Of a stretch of DNA of 64,000 nucleotides, positions 53,331 through 62,300 are shown in pieces. Each line of letters begins with the position of its first letter. Within the stretch, counting starts at the first letter, position 1. A program made the translations under genes and the position numbers. The notes under the pieces were generated by a model. That model was not told where the DNA came from. It was given only the letters and a program-made list of their open reading frames with translations, and did no database searches. Origin of the DNA: JAJEAD01 sp964420925 (GTDB lineage Bacteria; Pseudomonadota; Gammaproteobacteria; HK1); NCBI GenBank assembly GCA_964420925.1, contig CAYQVB010000107.1, forward strand, positions 1 to 64,000. Direction: 5' to 3'.

Positions 53331-54893
53331 TCAGTCGATGCGCGAGAACTCCTCGGCATACTTGAGGTTGTTGAAGGTGCTCTCGTTGCGGCCGATGCGG
53401 GCGTTGACGAGGTCGGATCGGTAGGCGACGTAGTCGGGCTTGTTGACGAGCGCGAGCACGTTCGAGTTCTCGTTGATCATGCTGCACACCTCGGCGAGTG
53501 CGGCGTTGCGCTCCGCTCCGTCCGGCAGCATGCGCGTCTTCGCCACCAGGGCGTCCAGGTTCTCGTCCTTGAGGGTGTAGCCGTGGGCCCATCCCGCCGC
53601 GCCCGCCTCGGTCCACCAGAAGAGCACGATGGCGGGGTCGGTGTAGCCGGCGAACCAGGACACCGCGAGATCGAAGTCGGTCTCCTCGGCGAAGACGCGC
53701 GCGTACCACTCCGCAGCCGGGATCTGCTCGACGAAGGCGTCGAATCCGGCCTCGTTGAGGCTCGCCTGCACGACCTGCGCGATGAGCGGGTAGATCATCA
53801 GCGTCGAGGAGCCGATGACGCCCACCTTGGCGCCCGTCGCGCTGGCTTCCTCGAGCAGGGCCCGCGCCTTGGCGAGGCGCTCCTCGCGCGGCATGACGTA
53901 GAAGGGGTCGTCACGGCAGGCTTCGTAGCCGAGGCCCGCCGGCACCGGGTAGTCCACGAGGGCCTGGCCGCCGAACACGATGTTGGAGATGGCCTCGCGG
54001 TCGAGCGCGTAGTGGGCGGCCTGGCGCACCCGCAGATCGGTGAAGGGGGAGTCCGCCTCGATGGCGCTCACGTCGAGGCGGAAGTAGTTGGTCGTGTTCT
54101 GCACCACGACCTCGACGCCCGGCACGTCGGCGAGCAACTGGGGCGTGTCGGGATTCGCGAAGGTCGCGATGTCGACGCGGCCGTCGCGAAGCGCCGCGAT
54201 GCGTGCACTGTCGTCGGGCAGAATGCGGATGACGAGCTCGTCGATGAGCGGATGGCCCTCGCGGGCGTAGTGGGGGTTGCGGGCCAGAGTCCAGGACTCG
54301 TCCTGCAGGTGCTCGGTCACCATGAAGGGCCCGGAACCGAGGATGTCGACTGCGGGGTCGAAGGTGCCGGCTTCGAGCTCCTGCATCGGCAGAATCGAAT
54401 AGGTGGTGAGCGGCAGGATCTTGAGGAATATCGCGTTCGGCGCGGCGAGATCGAAACGCACGGTGTGATCGTCTTCCGCCTCGATCGCCTCGAATTCGCC
54501 GAGTTGCTTGCCCCACACGCCACCCGTTTCGGGATCGACGATGCGCTGGAAGTTGGCGACCACGTCGTGGGCGGTCACCGGGCGGCCGTTGGAGAAGGTC
54601 GCGCCGGGATTCAGGTGAAAGCGGTAGGAGGTGGGAGAGATCTCTTCCCACGATTCGGCGAGTCCGGGGGCGAGGCCGAAATCGTCGTTGGTGCTCAAGA
54701 GCTGATCGTAGACGAGGTGGAAGAAGCTCCACGACGCGCCGTCGCCCGACAGGTGGGGGTTGAAGGAGATGACCTCCGTCGGCTTGCCCCAGGCGACGCT
54801 TCCGCCCGAGCCGGCGTGGGCTGCATCGCCGAGAGCGAGACTGGCCGTGGTGAGGGCCGCCGCACACAGATTCAGGAAACGCCGCGATGTCAT
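53331..54893 (-). CDS. ABC transporter substrate-binding protein, oligopeptide/nickel family
   Basis: The 520-residue protein has an N-terminal signal (TSRRFLNLCAAALTTASLAL, cleavage near AAHAG) that includes a twin-arginine-like SRRFL and may use the Tat route. Family marks are GLAESWEEISPTSYRFHLNP near 80, ATFSNGRPVTAHDVVANFQR and DLRVRQAAHYALDREAISN. It captures the ligand in the periplasm for the importer encoded downstream. AAGGAG precedes the ATG at 8 bp. Ligand unknown; an amidase gene is upstream on the same strand. Confidence 0.92.
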   Translation of the reverse strand: MTSRRFLNLCAAALTTASLALGDAAHAGSGGSVAWGKPTEVISFNPHLSGDGASWSFFHLVYDQLLSTNDDFGLAPGLAESWEEISPTSYRFHLNPGATFSNGRPVTAHDVVANFQRIVDPETGGVWGKQLGEFEAIEAEDDHTVRFDLAAPNAIFLKILPLTTYSILPMQELEAGTFDPAVDILGSGPFMVTEHLQDESWTLARNPHYAREGHPLIDELVIRILPDDSARIAALRDGRVDIATFANPDTPQLLADVPGVEVVVQNTTNYFRLDVSAIEADSPFTDLRVRQAAHYALDREAISNIVFGGQALVDYPVPAGLGYEACRDDPFYVMPREERLAKARALLEEASATGAKVGVIGSSTLMIYPLIAQVVQASLNEAGFDAFVEQIPAAEWYARVFAEETDFDLAVSWFAGYTDPAIVLFWWTEAGAAGWAHGYTLKDENLDALVAKTRMLPDGAERNAALAEVCSMINENSNVLALVNKPDYVAYRSDLVNARIGRNESTFNNLKYAEEFSRID

Positions 54894-55114
54894 GGCAATG
54901 GCTCCTTGGTGGCTGTGGAGTGAACCGAATTCGAGGCTTGCACGCTCCCCGGTGCCCGTCAAGGCGCGCTCACTTGGATGCCAGGGGCCTTTCTCGCTGG
55001 CCGAACCTGCGTTTCCAGTGCAATCTACACGCCAAACAACGAGTCGGAGCAAGTTCCCTGGAAGCGTGAAACATCCTCGACTCGGATGCCGGGTGGTCTC
55101 ACGCTGGAGGGAGT

Positions 55115-55152
55115 AAAGCCCCTCCCCCCGGGAGAGGGGTTTAGGGTGAGGG
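55115..55152. repeat. GC-rich imperfect palindrome, terminator-like
   Basis: AAAGCCCCTCCCCCCGGGAG continuing AGGGGTTT (55115-55142), then AGGGTGAGGGC. On the minus strand it follows the amidase stop by about 27 bp and could terminate its transcript. The sequence resembles a common intergenic palindrome of many GC-rich genomes and is not the GGATTCCCGC family. The rest of the 275-bp gap shows only the ribosome site of the substrate-binding-protein gene. Confidence 0.6.
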
Positions 55153-55168
55153 CACGAGGCGCATCGCC

Positions 55169-56647
55169 TCACCTCCGGCCGGCATGTGGCGGTCCCGACT
55201 CGGAAGCGCCCGGCTCGCGAAAGTCGGGCATCGGCGTCTCCCCCGGCCGCAGCCAGGGGAAGGCCTCCTCGTAGGCGAGCGCGGCGCGGAACACCGAGAC
55301 GTCGTCGTAGGGGCGGCCGACGAGCTGGATGCCGGTGGGCACGCCGTTGGCGGCGACGCCCGAAGGCACGCTCGCCACCGGAAGCTGGCCCAGCGTATTG
55401 AAGGGATAGGTGAGGCACCAGCCCACATAGGGCTCCACTCTTTCGCCTTCGATCATCACGTCCCCTTCGAAGATGGAGTGGTCGGCGGGCACGGACGGGA
55501 CGGCCAGGGTGGGACACAGGAGCAGGTGGTAGCGGGAGAGGATCGGGGAGAGCTTCATCCACATCTCGGCGCGGATCGGCCGTCCGTCGAGCAGATCGTC
55601 GATGGTGAAGGTCCGTCCCTGCTCCACGTCGCGGACGCTGTCGGGTAGCAGCTCGTGGCGCCAGCGCAGCAGGTAGGGACCGAGCGAGTGCGCTACGAGG
55701 GTCTTGCTGCGCACCTCCCAGGCAGAAATGGTTGCACTGGTCCAGCCGAGTTCGACATCCTCCACCGTGCAGCCGAGATCGCGGAACACCTGCGCCGCGT
55801 GCCGCGTCGCACGCTCCACTTGCGCGTCGATGCGCTTGTAGCCCAAGTCCATCGACAGGGCGATCTTCCACCCTCTGATGGAGCCGGGTTGCCGCGGCAC
55901 CACCACGCGCTCGCGCAGGGTGGTGAGATCGTGGGGGTGCTGGCCCGACATGACGTTCTGCATCAGGGCGCCGTCGGCGACGCTGCGCGCCATCGGCCCG
56001 TAGTGGAGATAGCTCTCGAACAACCCGCCCCGATCCTGGGGGTTGCGCCCGAAGGGGGGCTTGTAGCCGAACACCCCGCAGGCGGAGGCGGGGATGCGCA
56101 GCGAGCCCCCGAAGTCGGAGCCGTCGGCGAGCGGCGTCATGCCGGCGGCGAGCGCCGCGCCCGAACCGCCCGAGGAGCCGCCGGGGCTCATCGCGAGGTT
56201 CCAGGGGTTGCGCGTCACGCCCCACAGGGCGCCGGTGCACACGGTGGGGATGCCGAGCTCGGAGCTGGTGGCGCGCGCGAGTGGGATGGCGCCCGCGCGC
56301 AGCAGTCGCTCGACCGTGGGCAGGGTGTCGGTGGCCACGTCCTCGGCGAAGATGCGGCAGCTCTGCGGGTTGCGCTCGCCCCTGATGGGGTGCAGGTCCT
56401 TGATCATGACCGGCACGCCTTCCAGCCGCCGCAGCCTCGTGCCGGGCTTCGCGTATCGCGCCTCCGCCTTGCGCGCCTGCGTGAGCGCGCGTTCGTGGTA
56501 GAGGATGGTGGTGGCGTTGATGCGCTCCTCCACCTCCTGGTGGCGCGCGATCAGCGCCTCGACGAGCTCGACCGGCGACAGGGTACGCGCCTTGAATCGT
56601 GCGATCGCATCGCTCGCCGAGAGATAGCAGAGCTCCGAAGCGGCCAT
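55169..56647 (-). CDS. Amidase signature-family amidase
   Basis: The 492-residue protein has the amidase-signature Ser-Ser-Lys triad: Lys in GVPVMIKDLHPIRG near 83, Ser in SPGGSSGGSGAALAAG and the second Ser in SDFGGSLRIPAS. It hydrolyses an amide to acid and ammonia. GGGAGG precedes the ATG. The family includes indoleacetamide, 6-aminohexanoate-dimer and aryl-acylamide hydrolases; the substrate cannot be chosen. The gene precedes the second importer operon on the same strand with a terminator-like palindrome between. Confidence 0.9.
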   Translation of the reverse strand: MAASELCYLSASDAIARFKARTLSPVELVEALIARHQEVEERINATTILYHERALTQARKAEARYAKPGTRLRRLEGVPVMIKDLHPIRGERNPQSCRIFAEDVATDTLPTVERLLRAGAIPLARATSSELGIPTVCTGALWGVTRNPWNLAMSPGGSSGGSGAALAAGMTPLADGSDFGGSLRIPASACGVFGYKPPFGRNPQDRGGLFESYLHYGPMARSVADGALMQNVMSGQHPHDLTTLRERVVVPRQPGSIRGWKIALSMDLGYKRIDAQVERATRHAAQVFRDLGCTVEDVELGWTSATISAWEVRSKTLVAHSLGPYLLRWRHELLPDSVRDVEQGRTFTIDDLLDGRPIRAEMWMKLSPILSRYHLLLCPTLAVPSVPADHSIFEGDVMIEGERVEPYVGWCLTYPFNTLGQLPVASVPSGVAANGVPTGIQLVGRPYDDVSVFRAALAYEEAFPWLRPGETPMPDFREPGASESGPPHAGRR

Positions 56648-56889
56648 TCCCGACCTCCCTGGCTGCCGGCGGGCATTGTCGTCTCCGCGCAGCAGGGGGG
56701 ACAAGCGATGCCGGCGCCCCGGTGTGACACCTCCGGGGCCGGAGCCTCCCCGATTTGCCTCGCCATGGACACGAGGGGGGCGAAGGCAAGTCCGTCTCGA
56801 GTCTCCCGCCCTGCGCTCACATGTGCGAGGAGCCGATGCGCCAACGCTTCCGGTTAACATGTCGCGCGATTTCTGCCTGGGAAACATCG

Positions 56890-57636
56890 ATGAAAGTTGC
56901 AATGGTGACTGGCGGCGGAAGCGGCGTGGGCCGGTGCGTGGCTCTTGCCCTCGTCGAGGACGGATACTCGGTGGTGATCGCGGGCCGGCGCGCCAGCGCA
57001 CTCGAGGCCGTGAGACGCGCGGCCGGCGAAGCGGCGGAGCGTGTCCTCTGCGTGCCCACCGACATCGGCGACCCGGAGGCGGTCCGTGCGCTCTTCGCGG
57101 CCACGAAGGAGCGCTTCGGCCGTCTCGATGTGCTCTTCAACAACGCCGGCATCGGCGGTCCTCCGGTGCCGCTGGAGGACATCCCCTACGAGGACTGGAT
57201 GGCGGTGGTCGCGGTCAACCTGACCGGCATGTTCCTGTGCACCCAGGAGGCATTCCGTTTGATGAAGTCCCAGACTCCGAGGGGCGGGCGCATCATCAAC
57301 AACGGCTCGGTCTCCGCCGACCGGCCCCGCCCCAACTCAGCCCCTTACACCTCGACCAAGCACGCGGTCACGGGTCTGACCAAGTCCACCTCGCTCGACG
57401 GGCGCAAGTACGACATCGCGTGCGGGCAACTGGACATCGGCAACGCGCTCACCGAGATGACGGAGAGGATGGGGGAGGGCGTGCCGCAGGCTGACGGCAC
57501 CATCGCGCCCGAACCGACGATGGACGTACAGAATGTCGGACGGGCAATCATCTACATGGCGAGCCTGCCGCTGGACGCCAACGTGCAATTCATGACCGTG
57601 ATGGCGACGAAGATGCCCTTCATCGGGCGCGGCTGA
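56890..57636 (+). CDS. Short-chain dehydrogenase/reductase
   Basis: The 248-residue protein has TGGGSGVGR (residues 7-15), FNNAG (83-87), Ser140 in NNGSVSADRP, Tyr153 and Lys157 (YTSTKHAV). It uses NAD(P) to oxidise or reduce an alcohol or ketone. The C-terminus differs from most SDRs: VQFMTVMATKMPFIGRG instead of a GG-D ending, as in some SDRs of sponge or marine bacteria. GGGAAAC precedes the ATG. It is isolated, diverging from the amidase gene. Confidence 0.87.
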   Translation: MKVAMVTGGGSGVGRCVALALVEDGYSVVIAGRRASALEAVRRAAGEAAERVLCVPTDIGDPEAVRALFAATKERFGRLDVLFNNAGIGGPPVPLEDIPYEDWMAVVAVNLTGMFLCTQEAFRLMKSQTPRGGRIINNGSVSADRPRPNSAPYTSTKHAVTGLTKSTSLDGRKYDIACGQLDIGNALTEMTERMGEGVPQADGTIAPEPTMDVQNVGRAIIYMASLPLDANVQFMTVMATKMPFIGRG

Positions 57637-57763
57637 TCCGTCCGAGAGCCGTCCCTGGAGGGGCCCCGCTCCTTCAGCGCGGGCGGTCGCCCGCGATGGC
57701 GCACTGCTGTCGTTGTTCCAGCTTGCGGTCGTCCTGCCGATACTTGCGGTCACGGTACGCCGC

Positions 57764-57855
57764 CTGCACGACGGCAACCGCTGCAACGTCTCGCGAATCA
57801 CCGCGGACGTGCTCGACCGCTTCCTCGATTCCGAACCCGTCGTTTGTCCAGGTCA
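57764..57855 (+). pseudogene. 3' relic of a second dimethylformamidase large-subunit gene
   Basis: The plus-strand reading HDGNRCNVSRITADVLDRFL and then DSEPVVCPG matches the last 29 residues of the large-subunit protein at 45995-48241 (HNGNRNNVSRITKNVLDRFL, then DPEPFVYLG) at about 21 of 29 positions, and the DNA is also close. The stop is lost and the frame reads on. Nothing upstream matches the rest of the gene, so only the 3' end remains. It sits in the 275-bp gap between the SDR gene and the hydratase gene. Confidence 0.8.
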
Positions 57856-57911
57856 GGAGTCCAGGACGACTCACATGGCCGGAACCATCGGGATACACCG
57901 GGCGGCACGCA

Positions 57912-58736
57912 TCAATCGAAAGTCACCCTGACCTCGCCGAGTTCATCCCAACGCACAACGATCTCGGAGCCCTTCTCGAACTCTCCGTAGCTCGCCGTGA
58001 CCGAGCCGAGGAGAACGTGGTCACCGGCGTGCAGGGAACGCCCGTGTCTGGCCATGTGCCCTACGGTCCAGGCAAGCACGTCGAAGGGGTGTCCCTGAAG
58101 ATCCCGTCCGTAGCCGCTGGAGACCTGCTTGCCGTTGTGGATCATCGACGCGTGCAGAGATCCGAGGTCCAGTGTTCTCCAGGCCTCCACTCCTTCGCAC
58201 ACTATTCCTCCCGCATTTGCGCCATCGTCAGCAATCATCGCGGGGCCGTTGGGGGAGCCGAGGCTCCAGTAGTCCACTGCCCACTCGACAATCTCCATGC
58301 CAGCAGCGCAAGCGCTCACATACTCCTGAATTGATTCACGGTCGTACGGGACCCGGCTCGTCGGTACGTCCTTGCTTATCCGAACGGCAAACTCGCCTTC
58401 GACGTAGGTGCGGGTGTTCTCCTGGAAGGGCAGCCGTGCCTCGTCAAAGAACAGGTTCCTGGCGGGAATGCCGGCATAGACCGGGCTGTCGAACCCAAGG
58501 GTCTCGGAGCCGCCCATCTGCCTGCGCATATCGGCGCTCACGAGCCCGACCTTGTAAGCGGCCACTTTGCCGAGCCCTCGCGTTTCATAGATTGCGAGCA
58601 GCCGATCCTGGATGGCGTAGCCGTCCGCCTCTTCCCTGGGGATGAGTGCCTCATCGATGGACCCGAGTCTGATGTGCTGCAAGCGAGCGTCCGCGTACAC
58701 TTCCGCGGCGCGAGCAAGGGTCTGAACATCCATCAT
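57912..58736 (-). CDS. 2-keto-4-pentenoate hydratase/decarboxylase-family protein (MhpD/FAH fold)
   Basis: The 274-residue protein belongs to the FAH-like group of 2-hydroxypenta-2,4-dienoate hydratases and 4-oxalocrotonate decarboxylases. Marks are YAIQDRLLAIYETRGLGKVA, KVGLVSADMRRQMG, PVYAGI, and the metal-binding VEGEFAVRI with later EIVEWAVDYWS. It acts late in aromatic meta-cleavage by hydrating or decarboxylating the dienoate. Two adjacent ATGs occur (MM); the first follows TAGGA and GGAGGAGGGA. It is the distal gene of the catabolic cluster, 99 bp after the Rieske alpha gene. Confidence 0.87.
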   Translation of the reverse strand: MMDVQTLARAAEVYADARLQHIRLGSIDEALIPREEADGYAIQDRLLAIYETRGLGKVAAYKVGLVSADMRRQMGGSETLGFDSPVYAGIPARNLFFDEARLPFQENTRTYVEGEFAVRISKDVPTSRVPYDRESIQEYVSACAAGMEIVEWAVDYWSLGSPNGPAMIADDGANAGGIVCEGVEAWRTLDLGSLHASMIHNGKQVSSGYGRDLQGHPFDVLAWTVGHMARHGRSLHAGDHVLLGSVTASYGEFEKGSEIVVRWDELGEVRVTFD

Positions 58737-58835
58737 TCCTATGGTCCCTCCTCCATTAGTGCCGGTACTCGACAACGGGGATTGATGCAGGGCGGGGCCC
58801 GAAGCGCGAAGAGGAGACCCGCGCTACGTTACCTT

Positions 58836-60143
58836 TCATCCGCCGCCATCGTCGGTCATCAGCTCGAGCCAGACGTCGTGCTGGTGGCGCAGTCCCAGAT
58901 CGTTCGCGTAGTCCCCATAGCGCGCTCCCTGATTGCCGAGCCGCTCGCGCTTCATCCCACGGGTAGCGAGGCACCATTCTTCTCCCTCACTGGCCAGTCC
59001 GTCCTGTACGCGGCGAAAGGCTTCGATGTCGTCGGTCTGCACGAATGATGCGGCTGCGTGGGTTCGATTGACATACTCGATCTGCTCTCGAAACACCGGT
59101 TCTGGAACGCCCTTCAGGCGTACCGGCCAGATCTGCACCTCGGTGCGATCCACGGATATCGGAATCACCACCCTTATCGCACTCTGTACCACCAAGAGAT
59201 CGAAACTCGGGTAGATCGTGAGATTGTGGAGCTTCTGCTCGAGGAGTTCCTCGGCGCGCTCGGCGCCACGCCTGGCAGTCAGGATTCTTCGATACTCTTC
59301 CCAAATGCCGCCTGCCTGCGCCTCGGAGAACATGGTCGTGGTCTTGGAGTGCGCGCGGGGATAGGTCCATACGAGAAGGTCGCGGACGAAGGACTGCTCC
59401 TCCGGATCGAAACCGGTGACCCCCACCGCGTTGTCGCCGCTTCGGCGCTTGAACTGGACTCCCTGAGGATCGGACGAGGACAAGTGGGTTGGAATCGTGT
59501 GGTAGGCATCGACCATGTTCTCGACCTGATGCTTCCAGTTGCCCCGATACTCGTAGCGGTGGCAGCCCGCGTTCACTTCGAGACAGCCGTCGGGTGCGGC
59601 CTCCACGAATTCGTCGATTTCCGTTCGCACCTCTTCGCCCAGATACTCGATCAGATCAGGTCCTGCCCGGGTCAGACTCGCGAACACGAGGCCATGATAG
59701 GACTGCAGTCGCGCGACCGGTTCCATGCGCAACCGGCTGAAGTCAAAGCCGTCCTGTTCTTCCTGCGAGCGCAGGGGGCAACCCGCCAGACTCCCATCGT
59801 TGCGGTACGTCCACCCGTGATACATGCAGTGGAAGTACTCGCGGTGACCGCTGCGCTCGGTAAGCACCTTTGCGCCCCGGTGTGCGCAGCGATTGTGTAC
59901 AACGTGAACATTACCGTCGCCATGCCGCGACATCACGACCGGCTGGAGACCTATGGTCGTGCAGTAGAAGTCCCCCGTATTCGGGACCTGGCTCTCGTGA
60001 CCCACGTAGATCCAGACCCGCCCGAAAATTCGCTTCATTTCCAGCTCAAAAATCTCGGGATCCAGGTACACGCTGCGATGAATACGATCTTCACTCACGA
60101 GCTTGCGGATGTAGTCGGTGGAGGGCGTCACTGTCCTGCTCAA
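58836..60143 (-). CDS. Aromatic-ring-hydroxylating dioxygenase, alpha subunit
   Basis: The 435-residue protein has Rieske ligands Cys86-X-His88 (CAHRG) and Cys106-X2-His109 (CMYHGWTY) and the mononuclear iron site NMVDAYHTIPTH with Asp212, His215 and His220, typical of two-subunit ring-hydroxylating dioxygenases. It adds O2 to an aromatic ring or demethylates it, with electrons from a ferredoxin or reductase that is not in the window. The TTG at 60143 is used; GTG at 60131 is the alternative. It follows the beta-subunit gene by 13 bp, so both are one transcript. Confidence 0.88.
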   Translation of the reverse strand: MSRTVTPSTDYIRKLVSEDRIHRSVYLDPEIFELEMKRIFGRVWIYVGHESQVPNTGDFYCTTIGLQPVVMSRHGDGNVHVVHNRCAHRGAKVLTERSGHREYFHCMYHGWTYRNDGSLAGCPLRSQEEQDGFDFSRLRMEPVARLQSYHGLVFASLTRAGPDLIEYLGEEVRTEIDEFVEAAPDGCLEVNAGCHRYEYRGNWKHQVENMVDAYHTIPTHLSSSDPQGVQFKRRSGDNAVGVTGFDPEEQSFVRDLLVWTYPRAHSKTTTMFSEAQAGGIWEEYRRILTARRGAERAEELLEQKLHNLTIYPSFDLLVVQSAIRVVIPISVDRTEVQIWPVRLKGVPEPVFREQIEYVNRTHAAASFVQTDDIEAFRRVQDGLASEGEEWCLATRGMKRERLGNQGARYGDYANDLGLRHQHDVWLELMTDDGGG

Positions 60144-60156
60144 TCCCCTTCGGTTT

Positions 60157-60642
60157 CTAGAAGGGCACGGCCAGAGCCGGGAGGGGGGCGTCGCAATTGA
60201 TGAGGTCCACCCGCTTGAGCTCGATCATGAGCTTGCCGTCGACACGAATCAGGGTGTGATAACACTGACCCGCGTAGATCCGTTGCTCGTCCCCGGGACG
60301 GTACTCATACACCGCCAGATTGGAGCGCAGGCCGTACTGCGCACCGTTCTCCCACTCCACCGTAGTGCCCGAGAGCTGGTGACTGGTTCGAGACGCGGGC
60401 GTCTGGTGGTGGATCGCCGGATGGGCAAGCCTCGTCACCCTCGTCCTCAGTGCTTCCTTGTCGTCGTAGAACAACGATACGTGATCAAATGGGCTCGACT
60501 GGCCGCGAGCGGCCGGCACCCAGTAGATCGAGTCGTCGGTGAACAGGGCCAGCCACTCATCAAAGCGGCGCTCGTCGAGCAGCCGCCCCTCCAGCCAGAC
60601 AAACTCCTCAAGCTCCCGTATGGCCTCTGTATCGAGTCGCAT
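60157..60642 (-). CDS. Aromatic-ring-hydroxylating dioxygenase, beta subunit
   Basis: The 161-residue protein has the NTF2-like fold of Rieske dioxygenase small subunits: EEFVWLEGRLLDERRFDEWL at the start, DDSIYWVPAARGQ, and the late AGQCYHTLIRVDGKLMIEL. It stabilises the alpha trimer and has no redox center. I chose the ATG at 60642 because the family opens at RLDTEAIRELEEFVW; an upstream TTG at 60684 gives 14 extra residues. It is 13 bp upstream of the alpha-subunit start. Confidence 0.88.
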   Translation of the reverse strand: MRLDTEAIRELEEFVWLEGRLLDERRFDEWLALFTDDSIYWVPAARGQSSPFDHVSLFYDDKEALRTRVTRLAHPAIHHQTPASRTSHQLSGTTVEWENGAQYGLRSNLAVYEYRPGDEQRIYAGQCYHTLIRVDGKLMIELKRVDLINCDAPLPALAVPF

Positions 60643-60766
60643 ATGCGGGCACGACACCTGCTCGGCTTCGCCCCCGGTGCTCAAGGGCCGACTCCAACAA
60701 GGACGGACTCACAACGAGTGACGCACCACGTCCCCCGCCTTGGGGTCCCAGACACAGCTCTGCCGC

Positions 60767-62167
60767 TCAAGCCGCCTTCAGCTTCCTGCGCATCCAATTC
60801 GGCTTGCTCGTCGCGTGTTCGCGAACCCATTCCTGGGTAGCGAGACGCGGAGTTGGATCGGGCCATACCGTGAGCGGCTTCTCCCAACTCTGAACGAGCG
60901 GTTCCGGAAGCGGCGTCTCGGTGTCCACAATTTTACCGTCCTTCATGATGACAACGAGACGCGTCTTGTCCTGCAGCACCTGTATGTCCGCGAGCGGATC
61001 GCCGTTGACGAGCAGAACATCCGCAAACTTTCCTTCCTCCAGAGTTCCGACCTGCTCGCCCAGACCCATGACCTCGGCCCCATTGCGGGTTCCCGCGAGA
61101 AGCGCGTCCATGGCGTTCATGCCGAGGTAAGTCATCAGGTGCTCCATTTCCCGGGCGTGCCACTCACCCGAGGGCACCGACAACATGCCGCTGTCGGTGC
61201 CGGCCATGATCGTCACTCCTTCCTGGTACGCCTTGGACAGGATACGGCTGGCTGCCTCGAGTTCGTACTTCTGGAAATCCACGAAGGCTTGAGAGGCCCC
61301 GAGATCCGCGCCCCATTCGACGAATCCCGCGAGCAGGGAGAGGGTCGGCAGGAGCGGCGTGCCGTGCTTGATGACCACCGCAAGATCGTCTTCGCTCATG
61401 AAGGAGCCGTGGATGATCCAGTCCAGACCAGCCGCCGCCGCTTCCGCTGAAGCCCGCCCGGAACGAGCGTGGATGGTGACCTTGCGCTTCATCCGGTGGG
61501 CGATCTCCACGATGGCGGCCAGATCATCCGGAGTGATGCTTCCGAGGAGGTCCATTCCCCGGTTTGTCGAGGTGTCGCCGTCGCCCGATATCTTGATGAT
61601 ATCGACGCCGTCCTTGATCTCCCGGCGCACCTGCTCGACCATCTCGTCGCGGGTGTTGCACACCACCGCGAAAGAGGACGGCGGGTGCTGCATGTGGGTC
61701 GGGTAGAACGAGCCGGTCCCGTTCCATGTTGAAATGTAGTGGCCGCCCGCCACCATGCGCGGGCCCTCGATCAGACCCGCGTTGACAGCGTCGCGCAGGG
61801 CCACATTGATCTTCCAGGTTCCGCCCGGGCTGCCGACAGTGGTAACGCCGGCCCGCAGAATCTTGCGAATCGCCAGCGCGGCCTTGAGCGTGCGGTACTC
61901 TGCGCTTCCGTACATATCGAGCGCTTCGACCGATGTCACTTCGTTGTAGCTGGGATGGCAGTGGCTGTCCACGATTCCGGGCATGATCGTCATGCCCTTG
62001 GCGTCAATCGTGCGGTACGCTCCCTGTTCTTCGGCGAAAGCCCTGACCTCGGACGCGGGACCCATCTTTCGAATCCGGTTGCCTTCAGTGAAAACTGAAT
62101 GATCTCGTCTTGGCGAGGCACCGGTGCAATCGAGCACGGTGCCGTTGTCGAACAGATGCTTCACCAT
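60767..62167 (-). CDS. Amidohydrolase-family protein (imidazolonepropionase/prolidase-like)
   Basis: The 466-residue protein has the first metal motif MPGIVDSHCHPSYNE near residue 66, a Lys-His region IHARSGRASAEAAAAGLDWIIHG, IMAGTDSGM with the Asp ligand, and a C-terminal strand EEGKFADVLLVNGDPL that closes the two-domain fold of dihydro-orotase-like amidohydrolases. It could hydrolyse a cyclic amide, peptide or ring-opened intermediate. GGAGGAACG-type site before the ATG. It lies between the dioxygenase genes and the NTF2-like gene, all on the minus strand. Confidence 0.85.
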   Translation of the reverse strand: MVKHLFDNGTVLDCTGASPRRDHSVFTEGNRIRKMGPASEVRAFAEEQGAYRTIDAKGMTIMPGIVDSHCHPSYNEVTSVEALDMYGSAEYRTLKAALAIRKILRAGVTTVGSPGGTWKINVALRDAVNAGLIEGPRMVAGGHYISTWNGTGSFYPTHMQHPPSSFAVVCNTRDEMVEQVRREIKDGVDIIKISGDGDTSTNRGMDLLGSITPDDLAAIVEIAHRMKRKVTIHARSGRASAEAAAAGLDWIIHGSFMSEDDLAVVIKHGTPLLPTLSLLAGFVEWGADLGASQAFVDFQKYELEAASRILSKAYQEGVTIMAGTDSGMLSVPSGEWHAREMEHLMTYLGMNAMDALLAGTRNGAEVMGLGEQVGTLEEGKFADVLLVNGDPLADIQVLQDKTRLVVIMKDGKIVDTETPLPEPLVQSWEKPLTVWPDPTPRLATQEWVREHATSKPNWMRRKLKAA

Positions 62168-62300
62168 GGGTCGTTCCTCCTGGCTGGGTGCCGGATCAAG
62201 GCGCGGATCCGGATACTCGCCTCGTCTCGGCTACCTTCGAGCGGACGCAAGTCGAGTCAGTCTACGCGCTGGCCGCTGGTTTGGCGACGCGTCCGGTGTG

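Noticed and set aside
54894..56789. Upstream in-frame extension of the substrate-binding protein to over 1,100 residues
   Set aside because: The extension overlaps the amidase gene in another frame and the signal peptide with AAGGAG marks the true start at 54893.
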